Positions 1-10,014 of a DNA stretch of 25,389 bases are shown in pieces (positions within the stretch are counted from its first letter, which is position 1; each line of letters opens with the position of its first letter). The notes under the pieces are model-generated. The model was not told the DNA's origin. It was given only the letters and a program-made list of their open reading frames with translations, and made no database searches. The translations under genes and the position numbers were made by a program. This DNA is from Basidiobolus meristosporus CBS 931.73 (taxonomy: Eukaryota; Basidiobolomycota; Basidiobolomycetes; Basidiobolales; Basidiobolaceae), in contig MCFE01000931.1 of the NCBI GenBank assembly GCA_002104905.1, positions 1-25,389 on the forward strand. The letters are read 5' to 3'.

Positions 1-419
1 CACAAAATCATCAGTTTCCTAGTTGGCTTGACAAGCTTTAAGGCGTGAATGCACAATTGAAGTCAACAAATAGGTGGATCTGAAAAGTCATCCAAAAATA
101 GATAATGCCCCAGCGTAGGAAGATCCTAGGGAATGACTATGATAATTCTAAAAGAGTATCCTAGGAGCTTTTCAAGCCCCCTGAGTCAACTTCAACCGAT
201 GGATCATCGGTTGAGCAATCAATAGATAGCAATGCTGATATGCGCTATTTAATAACGGATCAACTCGCTCAGATCATGATGATCATGTGTCAGTAAATCG
301 ACCTCAGATGCTACACATGTCTTCGAGTCGGGGGACCCAATAGATCATTTCCAAATATCGATGTTCACCAGGGTATCCAGTATTACATGTAGATCACTGC
401 GGGATCTAAGTCTCGACAT

Positions 420-1205
420 GTGTCTGGATCTGGACATTGGCATTGGTCGAAACCCTTCTTTATGAGTCTGTAGGTAAGATCGATGAGAACGAGAAAGCTG
501 CACAGAGACATCATTGGATATTTAGCGGCATACCGCAGTGTCCGTGTGGCTTGTTTACATCGCACCTTCAGGAACTTAATCTCCACATGCATCTCGGTCT
601 GGACGTTAGCATTGGTGGAGACCCTCCTTTGTGAGGCTGCAGATATGTGCAATGGTGATACGAAGACTGCCGAGGGATTCCATTGGATACGTATCACCAT
701 ACCGTGGTGAATTTGTAGCGTTGCTTACATTGACCCTGGATAGTGAAGGCACCCTTCGAAGGCTGGGATCGATTTCTTTCATGGACTAGTCGGCCACCCA
801 TTTCAGGGGGTAGATGGAGCATAAACCTCCTCTTGCGGATTTAGCTCCGGTGAATGAGATCATTCGAATAGCCTGAGCAAATTTAAGCCCTGTTAAATCA
901 CCGCCTCCTCACCGGCCAATCCGTGTGGGCCAATCGGGTGGCTTCTATCCAATCATCTTGCCTTTAGATCGGGTGAGCCGGTAAAGGATATCCAAATATT
1001 GATGAGCATTATGTGCAGATCGCTCCATGATCTTCACTTTCAAACGCGTCTCGATCTGGACGTTGGCATTGGTGGAGATTATCCTTTCTGAGGCCGCAGT
1101 TATATCAGAGTTGATGATGCGAAGACTACCTGTGGGGTTTCGTTGGATCCAGAGCTACGCGCCCCCGTGCTTACGTGGCTTGGCTACCGTAACTCGGGGT
1201 AGAAA
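420..1205 (+). repeat. Degenerate internal subrepeats in copy A
   Basis: A motif close to TCTGGACGTTGGCATTGGTG occurs at about 427, 599 and 1055. Each time it is followed by a CTTT/CCTTT-TGAG-CTG-rich stretch and then a CATTGGAT segment (about 513, 680 and 1142). These are three diverged units with spacings of about 170 and 455 bp. Copy B shows two weaker counterparts, around 3022-3130 and 3449-3530. They lie upstream of the TATA-bearing core, where repeated upstream elements are often found in LTRs. Confidence 0.55.
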
Positions 1206-1259
1206 ATGAAAAATATTCATCACCAATCATCGTGATCCCAGGCCAGTTCGAACCTGACT

Positions 1260-1500
1260 GAGAGCAGGAAAAAGTATAAAGAGCCGGTCGTCGCTCCTGA
1301 ACAAATTGTAAACACTCATCCATTCCAGAAATCCTTCTGCTGCGCTGAACTCACAGTCTCCGTCGACCCCGCTTCGTACTCAAGATATTCCGCTGGGAGA
1401 AGGTCTCTTCTAACCGAAGCAGCCGTCCGTCTTGCCGCGAAGGATCTCCCGATGCCGAGTCTATACGTGCTGTGAATAAAAGCTCTTCAGACCATTTATG
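1260..1500 (+). promoter_or_regulatory. Conserved TATA-to-AATAAA core, copy A
   Basis: A TATAAA at 1275-1280 is followed exactly 200 bp later by AATAAA at 1475-1480. The matching block in copy B (3630-3866) has the same 200-bp spacing and about 94% identity by eye; the first 50 or so bases after the TATA box are identical. The spacing and the two signals suggest a promoter plus polyadenylation region, as in the R-U5 part of an LTR or a short non-coding transcript. TG...CA ends could not be fixed, so an LTR is inference only. Confidence 0.5.
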
Positions 1501-2327
1501 CTTTCTTGATATGATTTATTATTACGAGAACGTTGGACGCGCTGCGCGCCATAATTTATAGAATACGCCCTTTGGAAAGGACTTTAATTTATATCGTATG
1601 GATGGCTGTTACTCGGTAGTCAAAGCGGTGGTTTGCCATTTTTCACCAATATAAGAAGATTAATAATCAGTTGCCGAATGCTCTCCATGATGACCTTGTC
1701 ACTCCCTAGTCCAGTGCTTGAATACAGTACTACTAATGCAGTAAGCAACGGAAGTTATCCGGGTATTTGCTGGTTATGAGCAACAGCGACACAATTCTGT
1801 AGCGCGTATACTATAAGCAATATGGCGGTGTGCAGAGCGAACTTCTGGTTACGCATGACTCGTCATGAATTGGTGCTGTGCTACATGAATTCACAAGCCC
1901 GGTTCGAAGGTACGCTGCTGGTGGTACCTAACTTGCCTTTCTAGAACCTGATTGAGTATAAAATTAGGGTGGTGCAAGGGCGGTGGGATGATGATTCAAG
2001 TGTCGTCCTCACTCACATCGCCAACCAAACTTTGCCAGCCATGGGGTTTGGGGCCTGTTATTAGGTTGGGTTTTGACAAGGATCTATGGGGCGAATGAAT
2101 GGGAACTCATCCATCCCAACCGAACAACGTAAGGCTCACTACTAACGAGGCCAAGGCTTCCGTGCAGCTACTGGCTGAGCACCAGGTTCTTGTATTGCGC
2201 GTAGCCACGCATGATTCAATGATGTGCATTGTGTATAGATGTCTGTACAAGCAATCCATTGTGAATCGTTGGTTGAGTTGTTTTCCAATGTGTATCATAC
2301 AGTCCTGAATAAATGGCAAAAATAATA

Positions 2328-2620
2328 ATCCTAGTTTGGTCAATATTGTGCACACCAGGAATCCGGGGACCAGTAACTTTGGCAGCCCAAGTCACTCTCG
2401 ACACTCCCCATACAAAAGCAATTGTATTGCAAGTTTGCTGTTGAATACCCGCTTTAAGATTGATTAAAAATGAACAGGGACAAGGGTTGGTTCACTTTAG
2501 GCAAGTCATTTCTACTCATCGCATCAACAAACGAATAATTTGGCAGACTTGCCGTCTAGGGATCACAAGCGTTACACCTCTGTTGCCTTCTCCTTGCACT
2601 AAACAAATTTTCCGCATTCA
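2328..2620. other. Spacer between repeat copies, nothing recognised
   Basis: About 290 bp separates the alignable ends of copies A and B. I see no reading frame of note, no inverted repeats and no RNA gene. Part of it may be the left end of copy B, whose counterpart in copy A would lie before base 1. Confidence 0.5.
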
Positions 2621-4818
2621 GGAAACTTGGCAATTTCTTGATTGGCTTCGCGGTTTTATGGTGCGGATGCACTATTTAGCCTGACAATATGGTGATCGCA
2701 TACGTTATACAAAAACAGACCGAATTCCAGGTGAATGCAGATCGTAGAGAGTGATTAGGATGTTTCGAAAACCAACGTTCCTTGGGCTTTCCAAGCCATC
2801 TGAGCCCATATCAACCCCAATTGAGCATCGGGGGATATATATAGTAAGGAAATATGATATGCGCATTTCATCGATGGATCGGCTCCCACGCATAATGAGA
2901 TGGGATGCCTCGTCAAATCGGTCTTCGCATCGGAGCACCCGATAAATCATTTCCAAATATCGATGTTTACCAGGGTGTCCAGTAAGCATTCTGTGCAGAT
3001 CGCTTCGGGATCCAAGTCTCGACATGTGTCTGACCTTCGTAGAGACCCTCCTCTATGAGGCTTTAGGTATGATCAATGATAACATGAAAGCTGCGAAGAG
3101 ATTTCATTGGATATTGAGCGGCATACCGCAGTGTCTGTGTAGCGTTGTTTACATGGACCTGGGATAGCCAAATGCAAGGCGACCCTTCGATGACAGGGAT
3201 CAACTTGAATCATGGATCAGTCAGTCACCCATCTCAGGGTGTGGATGAGGCGTTAACCTCTTATGGATCGATTTTCGGTGAATGAGATCCTTCGAATGAC
3301 CTGGGGAAACTTAAACCCTGGTAGGTCCCGCCTACCACCGACACCGACATCCAATCAACTTGCCTTCACATGAGATGAACCGGTAGAGTATGTCCGCATA
3401 TTGATGAGCATTATGCGCAGATCGCTCCGTGATCTGAATCTTTTTACGCGTCTCGATCTAGCCGTTGGCAGAGGTATACCAGTGTTGATGATGCAAGCCT
3501 ACCCGAGGGACTTCATTGGATCCAGACCCCTACCGCAGTGACTACGAAGGGCTATCTACCACGACCCGGGACAGCCCGGGAAAAATATTCAGCGCTAGTC
3601 AGCGTAACCCTGAGTCGGGTTTGAAGCTGACTGTGAGCAGGAAAAGTATAAAGAGCCGGTCGTCGCTCCTGAACAAATTGTAAACACTCATCCATTCCAA
3701 AAATCCTTCTGCTGCGCTGAACTCACAGTCTCCGCCGACCCCGCTTCGTACTCCAGATATTCCGCTGGGCAAAGGTCCCTTCTCACCGAAGCAAGCCGTC
3801 CGTCTTGCCGCGAAGAATCTCCGATGCTGAGTCGATACGTGTTGTGAATAAATGTTCTTCAGATCATTCTTGTTTGCCTTATGTTTCTTGGAAGGAAATT
3901 GTATGACGATTGGTTGGCATTAATCGCTTAAGTGATTGACGCGCTTTCGTTGTGTATGCGTACATCAACTGAGTTTATGTTTGACAGCCGACGTCGTGTA
4001 CTCATTGACAGTGTCCTTTGCTACATTGTAAATAGTGAATTTAAAAGCTTCTGTGTATTCACCAGTGCTCCTAGTACTCGCTGATGCAATGGTTTAAACA
4101 ATTTGCATCAATTAATCACGGAGGTGTGTCTAACTAAGCGTCTGTATACGCTTGGTTCTTCATGAATTGAGTGTGTGCAAAATGAATTCACAAGCCTGGT
4201 TCGAAGGTACGCTCCTGGTGGTACCTAACTTGCCTTTCTAGAACCTGATTGAGTATAAAACCAGGGTGGTGCAAGGGCGGTGGGATGATGATTAAAGTGA
4301 TTGTCCTCACTCACATCGCCAACCAACTGCCAGCCATGGGGTTGGTGTCCCGAAATATTCTGTCCTCGCATATTGGGTCCTTGACCAAAGCCGAATCTGA
4401 TCGAATCAAACTATACTTCGTGAAAGCCTGGACTTGGGTTCCGCTTAATGGTGTGATCATTATATGCATCATCTCATACACAGGAAGCGGCGGAAATCTA
4501 AATTGGTTCGCAATATGGGGTTCGGGACCTGTTATTAGGTTGGGTCTTGACAAGGATCTATGGGGTGAATGAATGGGAGCTCATCCATCCCAACCGAACA
4601 ACATAGAGGTTCACTACTAACGCGGCCAAGGCTCCCGTGCGGCTACTGGCTGAGCACCAGCGTTCTTGTATTGCGCGTAGCCATACGCATGATTCAATGA
4701 TGTTCATTGTGTATAGATATCTGTACAAGCGATCCATTGTGAATATCGTATAGAGCATTGAGTCGTTTTCCAATGTGTATCATACCGTCCTAAATACAAG
4801 TGGCAAAAATCATGATCC
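2621..4818 (+). repeat. Non-coding repeat, copy B of a direct pair
   Basis: This is the second copy of the repeat found at 1-2327, in direct orientation at an offset of about 2.4-2.6 kb. It is missing part of the internal subrepeats of copy A, but it keeps 179 bp near 4344-4522 that copy A lacks. The 3' block 4174-4818 contains GAGTATAAAA and the run CATCCATCCCAACCGAACAA, both shared with copy A. No coding potential is conserved between the copies. Either two insertions of one family or an old segmental duplication would give this layout; the diverged flanks argue for considerable age. Confidence 0.73.
3630..3866 (+). promoter_or_regulatory. Conserved TATA-to-AATAAA core, copy B
   Basis: TATAAA lies at 3647-3652 and AATAAA at 3847-3852, the same 200-bp interval as in copy A. 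Identity to copy A is much higher here than in the flanking parts of the repeat. A frame without stops runs for about 50 codons in this copy, but it has no ATG and is interrupted in copy A, so I do not call a gene. Confidence 0.5.
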
Positions 4819-5514
4819 AAGTGTAGTTGGGGTTGTCTTGGCTGGAATAAAGTCTTAGATAGTGGGGAAAGATTGAAGCCCCAAAGTATGTCCAGTATTA
4901 CCCTCAAGCACTTGCATGCTGCAACCCCTGAATAGAGCTTTGGTATAATCCACAAAGTTTATCTTGACAATACTTGGCTTACACCTAAATTACTTGTACA
5001 CCCTAATATTCTGAATGGCTTACTCCCAAACCATGGATCATTGACTTGGCGTTCAACTTGCGACCAATGAGCTGATTTGGTGAATTTGGATGGCACAGAA
5101 GTTGGCAAGATTTTTGGACTGGTCAAAAATTGGATGACTTCTTCTTGGGGCCTGTTTTGATCTACAGTTACCATCAGTTGCACAAAGCACTTCACTTATA
5201 TCATCACAAATACCATGGGCGAGTTCAATGCAGTCAGAGGCAAATATGGTTCTTTTTTCCCAGTTCTTCACCTCACTTCCAATACCCCCCCCACATTGTG
5301 GCAATGACTGTTACTGTAGGACTTGGCACTTATACTATCCACAGGTTGGTGCAAAGCTGTTTGACAACTGCCAATAGCTCATGACAGGTAGATAGGAAGT
5401 CATGCTCAGAAAGGTACCAAAACTCATGTATCCAATATGTATTGCTCTACAATAATGAGAGATCCAATGCGCTGTAAATTGGTCACCTTGGTTAGGCACT
5501 GAAGGTGTGTAAGT
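4819..5514. other. Gene-free stretch with two overlapping minus-strand reading frames
   Basis: Nothing here matches a family I recognise. Two minus-strand frames of about 80 codons overlap (5304-5053 and 5195-4959). The first reads like ordinary protein around SDCIELAHGICDDISEV, so a decayed exon is possible, but there is no start, splice pattern or continuation to support a gene. A run of nine C lies near 5285-5293. The start of the degenerate copia LTR that ends at 5627 may also be hidden in the right part. Confidence 0.35.
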
Positions 5515-5669
5515 AAGACCATATGAAAGTGTAAATCTTACTCTCACATCAGATAAATCATCAGTGAAGATCACCTCAACTACTTACCTTCCTAATTACC
5601 CCTGGCATCTTGGACACTCTTACAACAACTTTTAAGTCCCAAGCTGTCACTTGCTGGAATGGCTACTAT
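5515..5669 (+). repeat. Degenerate copia LTR end plus leader (copia-0)
   Basis: The segment to 5627 aligns with the last 110 bp of the copia LTRs at 5902-6011 and 8977-9086, ending in the same ACTCTTACAACA. It continues into a decayed primer site (5628-5644) and about 25 bp of the copia leader. It is cut off precisely where the LTR of copia-1 begins at 5670. The TATA box is mutated to TGTAAAT. This looks like the 5' part of an older copia element into whose leader copia-1 inserted. Its right half is not in the window. Confidence 0.7.
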
Positions 5670-6011
5670 TGTAAAATTTGTAATTCCACCTAAATATTCA
5701 CCTAACCTAGTCACATAGATCATTACCTTCAAATGCTAGAGAATACTGACCAAATTCCTTGTCAGGGCTTGGAATATTTTTACCAAAATACCAAATACCC
5801 AGAACATGAAAATTCTCAAGGTTGTCCAAACAGGCCCAAGCTTTGCACAAATGCTCTTAGGACCTTCCTTAACTTATTCTACATGTTTATTATACCAAGA
5901 CCATGTAAAAGTATAAATACTACTTGTACATTCAACAAATCATTAAGTAAAAACCACATAATCTACTTGTCCTCCCAAATCACTTCCAATATCTCCAAGA
6001 CTCTTACAACA
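5670..6011 (+). repeat. copia-1 5' LTR
   Basis: This is a 342-bp LTR beginning TGTAAAATTTG and ending CTTACAACA (TG...CA). It matches the LTRs at 8740-9086 and, on the minus strand, 13703-14043 along its length. A TATA box (TATAAAT, 5912-5918) lies about 100 bp before the end. It is followed at once by a primer site and a gag leader, so it is the 5' LTR of copia-1. Confidence 0.9.
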
Positions 6012-6028
6012 GGTAATGAGCCCCAAGC
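6012..6028 (+). other. copia-1 primer binding site
   Basis: The 17 bases directly after the LTR read GGTAATGAGCCCCAAGC. Except for one base (TAATG for TTATG) this equals the site of copia-2. It is complementary to the anticodon stem-loop of initiator tRNA-Met (GGGCUCAUAACC), the half-tRNA priming known for Drosophila copia and yeast Ty5. Confidence 0.75.
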
Positions 6029-6042
6029 TGTCACTCTCTGCA

Positions 6043-6895
6043 ATGTCTACCACTGCTATTAATGGAATTCTTTCCTCTCTTGAAAAGTTGGATGTACCTA
6101 ACTACCAAGTGTGGAAGGTGAAGATGAAGATGCTGCTACAAGAAAGAGGCCTTTAGGATATTGTCATGGGAGAAGAATGCCCTTCTAAAAACGTGGTAGA
6201 GGAAGCTTTAAAGTACCAGAAGAAAGAGCAAAGTGCCTTTAACTGCATTTGCCTCAATGTTGAAGACAAATTGCCAATTCAATGCTCAAGAGCAAAAACA
6301 GCAAAGAATGCCTGGAAGGCACTCAAAGACACCTACCAGTCATGTTCAGCTGCTAAGAAAATGTATCTGAGACAGAAATTCTTTACTACAAAGATGCTGC
6401 CAGGAGAAGAAATGAAAAATCAAACTAACAGAATTTCCCCGCTGGTAGATAAGATGGAATCTGTGGGTGTACCAATTACTGATGAGGATGTGATAGTTAC
6501 CTTCATGAATAGCCTGACAGACAAGTTTCAGGGCCTTGTATCAGCCCTAGAGTCCCGTACTGAAGATTTGACCTTAAATTACGTATATGGAAGGCTCCTG
6601 GATGAAGAATTAAGAAAATCAAGCACCAATAAGAAAGAGGAAGAAAATGCTTAATAAGCAATGATAACCAACAAAGGAGGTACCCAAGACCCTACAAAGG
6701 CAACAGCAACCTGTCTTGCAACTACTGCAAGAGGAAAGAACACACATCAGACCGGTGTCCCAAAAAGAGAGATAATCAGCAAAAGAAGCCTAAATATGGA
6801 AATGCTGCAATGACTGAAGATACACTATTCATATCTGCACTAAATACAACCACAAACAAGGATTCTCAGACGTGGTATATTGACTCTGGAGCATC
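6043..6895 (+). pseudogene. copia-1 Gag with zinc knuckle and start of protease (broken)
   Basis: The frame starts at ATG 6043 (MSTTAINGIL...), the same start as in copia-2, about 30 bp after the primer site. It encodes the retrotransposon Gag (UBN2 type): YQVWKVKMKMLLQERG, then the NAWKAL and SCSAAKKMYLRQKF segments. A CCHC knuckle follows at 6717-6758 (CNYC-x4-H-x4-C, with Glu in place of the usual Gly before His). The protease signature WYIDSGAS lies near 6873-6896, catalytic Asp at 6882-6884. Breaks: TGG to TAG at 6154-6156, a one-base deletion near 6648 that shifts the frame before the knuckle, and another shift just after the protease motif. Gag packages the element RNA in cytoplasmic particles; this copy cannot. 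Confidence 0.85.
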
Positions 6896-8034
6896 TCAAC
6901 ACTTTAGGCACCAAAAAGAATGCTTACCCAATATCAAGATATTCCAATCAAGAAGGTTTTGATGGGTGACAATAAAACACATGATGAAGTGGGAGAAGGA
7001 ACTATCCAAGTAAACCTTAGAAGCAGTGAGGGAAGCCATACACTGACCTTTAAAGAAGTACTCTATGTACCAGAAATAGCCAAGAACCTGCTATCTGTAA
7101 GCAAGGCCACTGCACAAGGACTCTGTTTCAGCTTTGACAATTCTGGATGCAGGATCACTGATCAAAATGGTGCACATATTGCTTTGGGTGTCTGAGATCA
7201 GAATCTATACAAGCTGACTTATATTCCATCATATCTGGAAGCCAATATAAGTAACTTGAATGAAGAAACACCATTGCTTTGGCACAGGAGATTTGGGCAC
7301 ATCAATTTTGATTATTTGCCCAAAATGATCAAAGAACAGCTAATTTCCGGAGTAAAAATTGATCCCCAGCTGATTTGGTGCACATCAAAGCCTGCATATA
7401 TGGGAAACAAACCAGACAACTGTTCAAGAGTTCTGGGTTAATCAAAACTAAGAAAAAATTAGATCTAATTCACTCAGATCTGTGTGGACCTATGCAAGAT
7501 TTATCCTTAGGTGGGATGAGGTATTTAATCACTGTAATTGATGATTATACAAGATACACATGGGTTTACTTCATGGAGAGAAAGGAAGAAGCTCTGTCTA
7601 AGTTCAGGGAGCACAAATTCATGGTGGAGAGAGAAACTGGTGAAAAAATTAAGAAAATATGCTCTGACAATGGTGGAGTATATACCTCAAAACTCTTCAT
7701 CCACTACTACAAAGTTCATGGGATAAAGCAAGAGACCACCATACTTTACTCCCCACAGCAAAATAGAGTAGTAGGATCTTCAAACAGATCAATAGTTGAT
7801 ATGGCAAGATCTATGATCCATGAACAAAAATTATCCTATGATTTTTGGGCTGAATCAGTTGCCACGGCTGTGTACCTCAAGAATAGAAGTTATAACAGAG
7901 TACTTGGTGATTCTACTCCATTTGAAGCTTGCTATGGATACAGACCAAGTGCAGAACATCTAAGAATATATGGGTGTACAGCATATGCCAAGAAACTGCC
8001 TGGAAATCAGTCAAAATTTGAGCCAAAAGTGTAA
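6896..8034 (+). pseudogene. copia-1 protease end and integrase (broken)
   Basis: After the frame break the protease C-terminal half (VGEGTIQVNLRSSEGSH..., LYVPEIAKNLLSVSKA) reads on. The GAG-pre-integrase segment with LWHRRFGH follows (7279-7305), and then the integrase core. The first two catalytic residues are present: Asp at 7477-7479 (HSDLCGPM) and Asp at 7666-7668 (SDNGG). The expected Glu is Gly (GGA, 7774-7776), so the DDE triad is incomplete even apart from stops. The Cys pair after the pre-integrase histidines is spoiled by a shift near 7370. The frame ends at TAA 8032-8034 because of a one-base deletion in an A run, shared with copia-2. Confidence 0.85.
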
Positions 8035-8739
8035 AGTGCATATTTTTGGGCTACTGCAATGAAAGTAAAGCATACAGACTCTACAATACCAAAGCAAAGT
8101 AGCTAATCAAGTCCAGGGATGTGTTGTCCAATGAAAACTCACAATTTTCACAAAGAATGACATCAGATGATGACAAAAATCTGATCTCAAGTCCACCAAT
8201 TGCCAGGATTGAATCAGAGCAAAAGAATGCAAATTCTTTCACTCCAGAGGACTCTACAACCATAGTTCAGCCTGAAGCAGTGCCCAGGAATACCCCAGAA
8301 GTGATCATGCCAGTATTAAATGCCAGGAGATTCAACTGGACAGGAAATAACCCATTTTACTATATCAATGAGGGTACAAACTTTGCCTATGCCTATTTAG
8401 TCCAAATTGATGAACCCCAGACTATAAAAGAGGCCCTAAATAGCCCGCAGACAAAGTTTTGGAGATCTGCAATGACTGAGGAATATCAGGCTCTGATGGA
8501 AAATCAAACTTGGGGCTTGGTCAAATTAGCAATCAATCAAAAATCAATTGGATGCAGATGGGTCTTCATGACAAAATACAAGGCCAATGGTACAGTTAAA
8601 AGATACAAAGCAAGACTTGTGGCCAAAGGATACTCTCAAACAAAAGGACTTGACTATACTGAGACCTTTGCACTGGTTGCCAAGTGTAATTCCATCAGAC
8701 TAATATTGGCTATTGCAGCCAAATATATGTTTTTTATGT
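8035..8739 (+). pseudogene. copia-1 reverse transcriptase, N-terminal part only
   Basis: In the shifted frame the polyprotein continues as CIFLGYCNESKAYRLYN, then a linker, then the start of the copia RT domain (RVT_2): [47 protein letters not shown] and [11 protein letters not shown]. It stops at about IAAKY, where the LTR of copia-2 begins at 8740. The YVDD catalytic centre, RNase H and 3' LTR are missing. This is what is expected if copia-2 inserted into this RT and the right half was later lost. Confidence 0.85.
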
Positions 8740-9086
8740 TGTAAAAATTTGTATTTCCACCTAAATATTCACCTAACTTGGTCACTTAGATCATCACCTT
8801 CAAATCCTCAAGAGTACTGACCAAAATTCCTTGTCGGGACTTACTTAAAATATACTCACCAAAACACCAGGTACCCAGAACATGAAAATTCTCAAAGTTG
8901 TCCAAACAGCCCCAAACTTTGCACACATGCTCTTGGGACCTTCCTTAACCTATTCTACATGTTTGTAATGCCAAGACCAGGTAAAAGTATAAATACTACT
9001 TTTACATTCAATATATCATCAAGTGAAAACTACACAATTTACTTGTCCTCCCAATCACTTCCAATATCTCTAAGACTCTTACAACA
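8740..9086 (+). repeat. copia-2 5' LTR
   Basis: The 347-bp LTR starts TGTAAAAATTTG and ends CTTACAACA, with TATAAAT at 8988-8994. By eye it is about 90% identical to the LTR at 5670-6011. Its first base directly abuts the truncated RT of copia-1, and the primer site and gag leader of copia-2 follow it. Confidence 0.9.
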
Positions 9087-9103
9087 GGTTATGAGCCCCA
9101 AGC
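9087..9103 (+). other. copia-2 primer binding site (initiator tRNA-Met half)
   Basis: GGTTATGAGCCCCAAGC starts at the first base after the LTR. Reverse-complemented it gives GGGGCTCATAACC, the 5' strand and loop of the initiator tRNA-Met anticodon arm. Priming by a cleaved initiator tRNA is established for copia and Ty5; use of it here is inferred from sequence. Confidence 0.8.
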
Positions 9104-9117
9104 TGTCACTCTCTGCA

Positions 9118-10014
9118 ATGTCTACTACTGCTAATACTGGAATTTTTCCCTCTGCTGAAAAGTTGGATGGATCTAACTACCAAGTGTGAAAGGTGAAGAT
9201 GAAGATGCTACTACAAGAAAGAGGCCTTTGGGATATTGTCATAGGAGAAGAATGCCCTCCTAAAAGCGTGGGAGAGGAAGCCTTAAAGTACCAGAAGAAA
9301 GAACAAAGTGCCTTTAACTGCATTTGCCTTAATGTCAAGGACAAATTGCTGATTCAATGCTCAAGAGCAAAAATGGCAAAGAATGCCTGGAAGGCATTAG
9401 AAGACACCTACCAGTCATGTTCAGCTGCCAAGAAGATGTATCTGAGACAAAAATTCTTTACTACAAAGATGCTGCCAGGAGAAGAAATGAAAAATCTAAT
9501 TAACAGATTTACCCTGCTGGTAGATGAGATGGAATCTGTGGGCGCACCAACTACTGATGAGGATGTGATAGTTACCATCCTGAATAGCCTGACAGACAAG
9601 TTTTAGGGCCTTGTATCAGCCCTAGAGTCCAGAACTGAAGATTTGACCTTAAATTACGTATATGGAAGGCTCCTGAATGAAGAATTAAGAAAATCAAGTG
9701 CTAATAAGAAGGAAGAAGAAAATGCTTTAATAAGCAATGCTAACCCACAAAGGAGGTACCCAAGACCCTACAAAGGCAACAGCAACCTGTTTTGTAACTA
9801 CTGCAAAAGGAAAGGACACACATCAGACCGGTTTCTCACAAAGAAAGATAATCAGCAAAAGAAGTCTGAATATGGAAATGCTGCAACAACTGAAGATAGA
9901 CTATTCATATCTGCACTAAATATGACCACAAACAAGGATTCTCAAACGTGGTATATTGACTCTGGAGCATCTCAACACTTTACACAACAAAAAGAACTTT
10001 TTACCCAATATTAA
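9118..10014 (+). pseudogene. copia-2 Gag and start of protease (broken)
   Basis: Gag starts at ATG 9118 (MSTTANTGIFPSAEKLDGSN), about 15 bp after the primer site, and stays in one frame throughout. It shows the UBN2-type Gag region, a zinc knuckle at 9793-9834 (CNYCKRKGHTSDRF, last Cys replaced by Phe) and the protease WYIDSGASQHF with Asp at 9958-9960. Three stops interrupt an otherwise continuous frame: TGG to TGA at 9187-9189, CAG to TAG at 9604-9606, and CAA to TAA at 10012-10014. Comparison with copia-1 shows the original sense codons. All three are C-to-T or G-to-A changes. Confidence 0.88.

Larger units (their letters stand above)
1..2327 (+). repeat. Non-coding repeat, copy A of a direct pair
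   Basis: This stretch matches 2621-4818 in the same orientation, from the window edge to about 2327, so the true left end may lie outside. Collinear anchors include 343-425 with 2943-3025, 497-535 with 3095-3133, 1258-1500 with 3630-3866, and 1878-2327 with 4174-4818. By eye the flanks are roughly 75% identical and the core much more. The parts at 1500-1860 have diverged beyond alignment. I found no long reading frame or protein similarity; the longest frames are short and not shared. CpG is frequent, unlike the retroelements that follow. The repeat could be an old non-autonomous LTR element or another interspersed family; sequence alone does not decide. Confidence 0.75.

Noticed and set aside
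1905-1920. GGTTCGAAGG resembling a tRNA B box, possible SINE
   Set aside because: No A box at the right distance and no cloverleaf; the same word in copy B (4199) is just repeat homology.
4344-4522. hAT-type insertion with an 8-bp target duplication
   Set aside because: The 179-bp segment has no terminal inverted repeats; deletion between short direct repeats in copy A is simpler.
9408-9599. Minus-strand frames inside the copia Gag and linker regions
   Set aside because: They are antisense shadows of recognised coding sequence with no similarity of their own.
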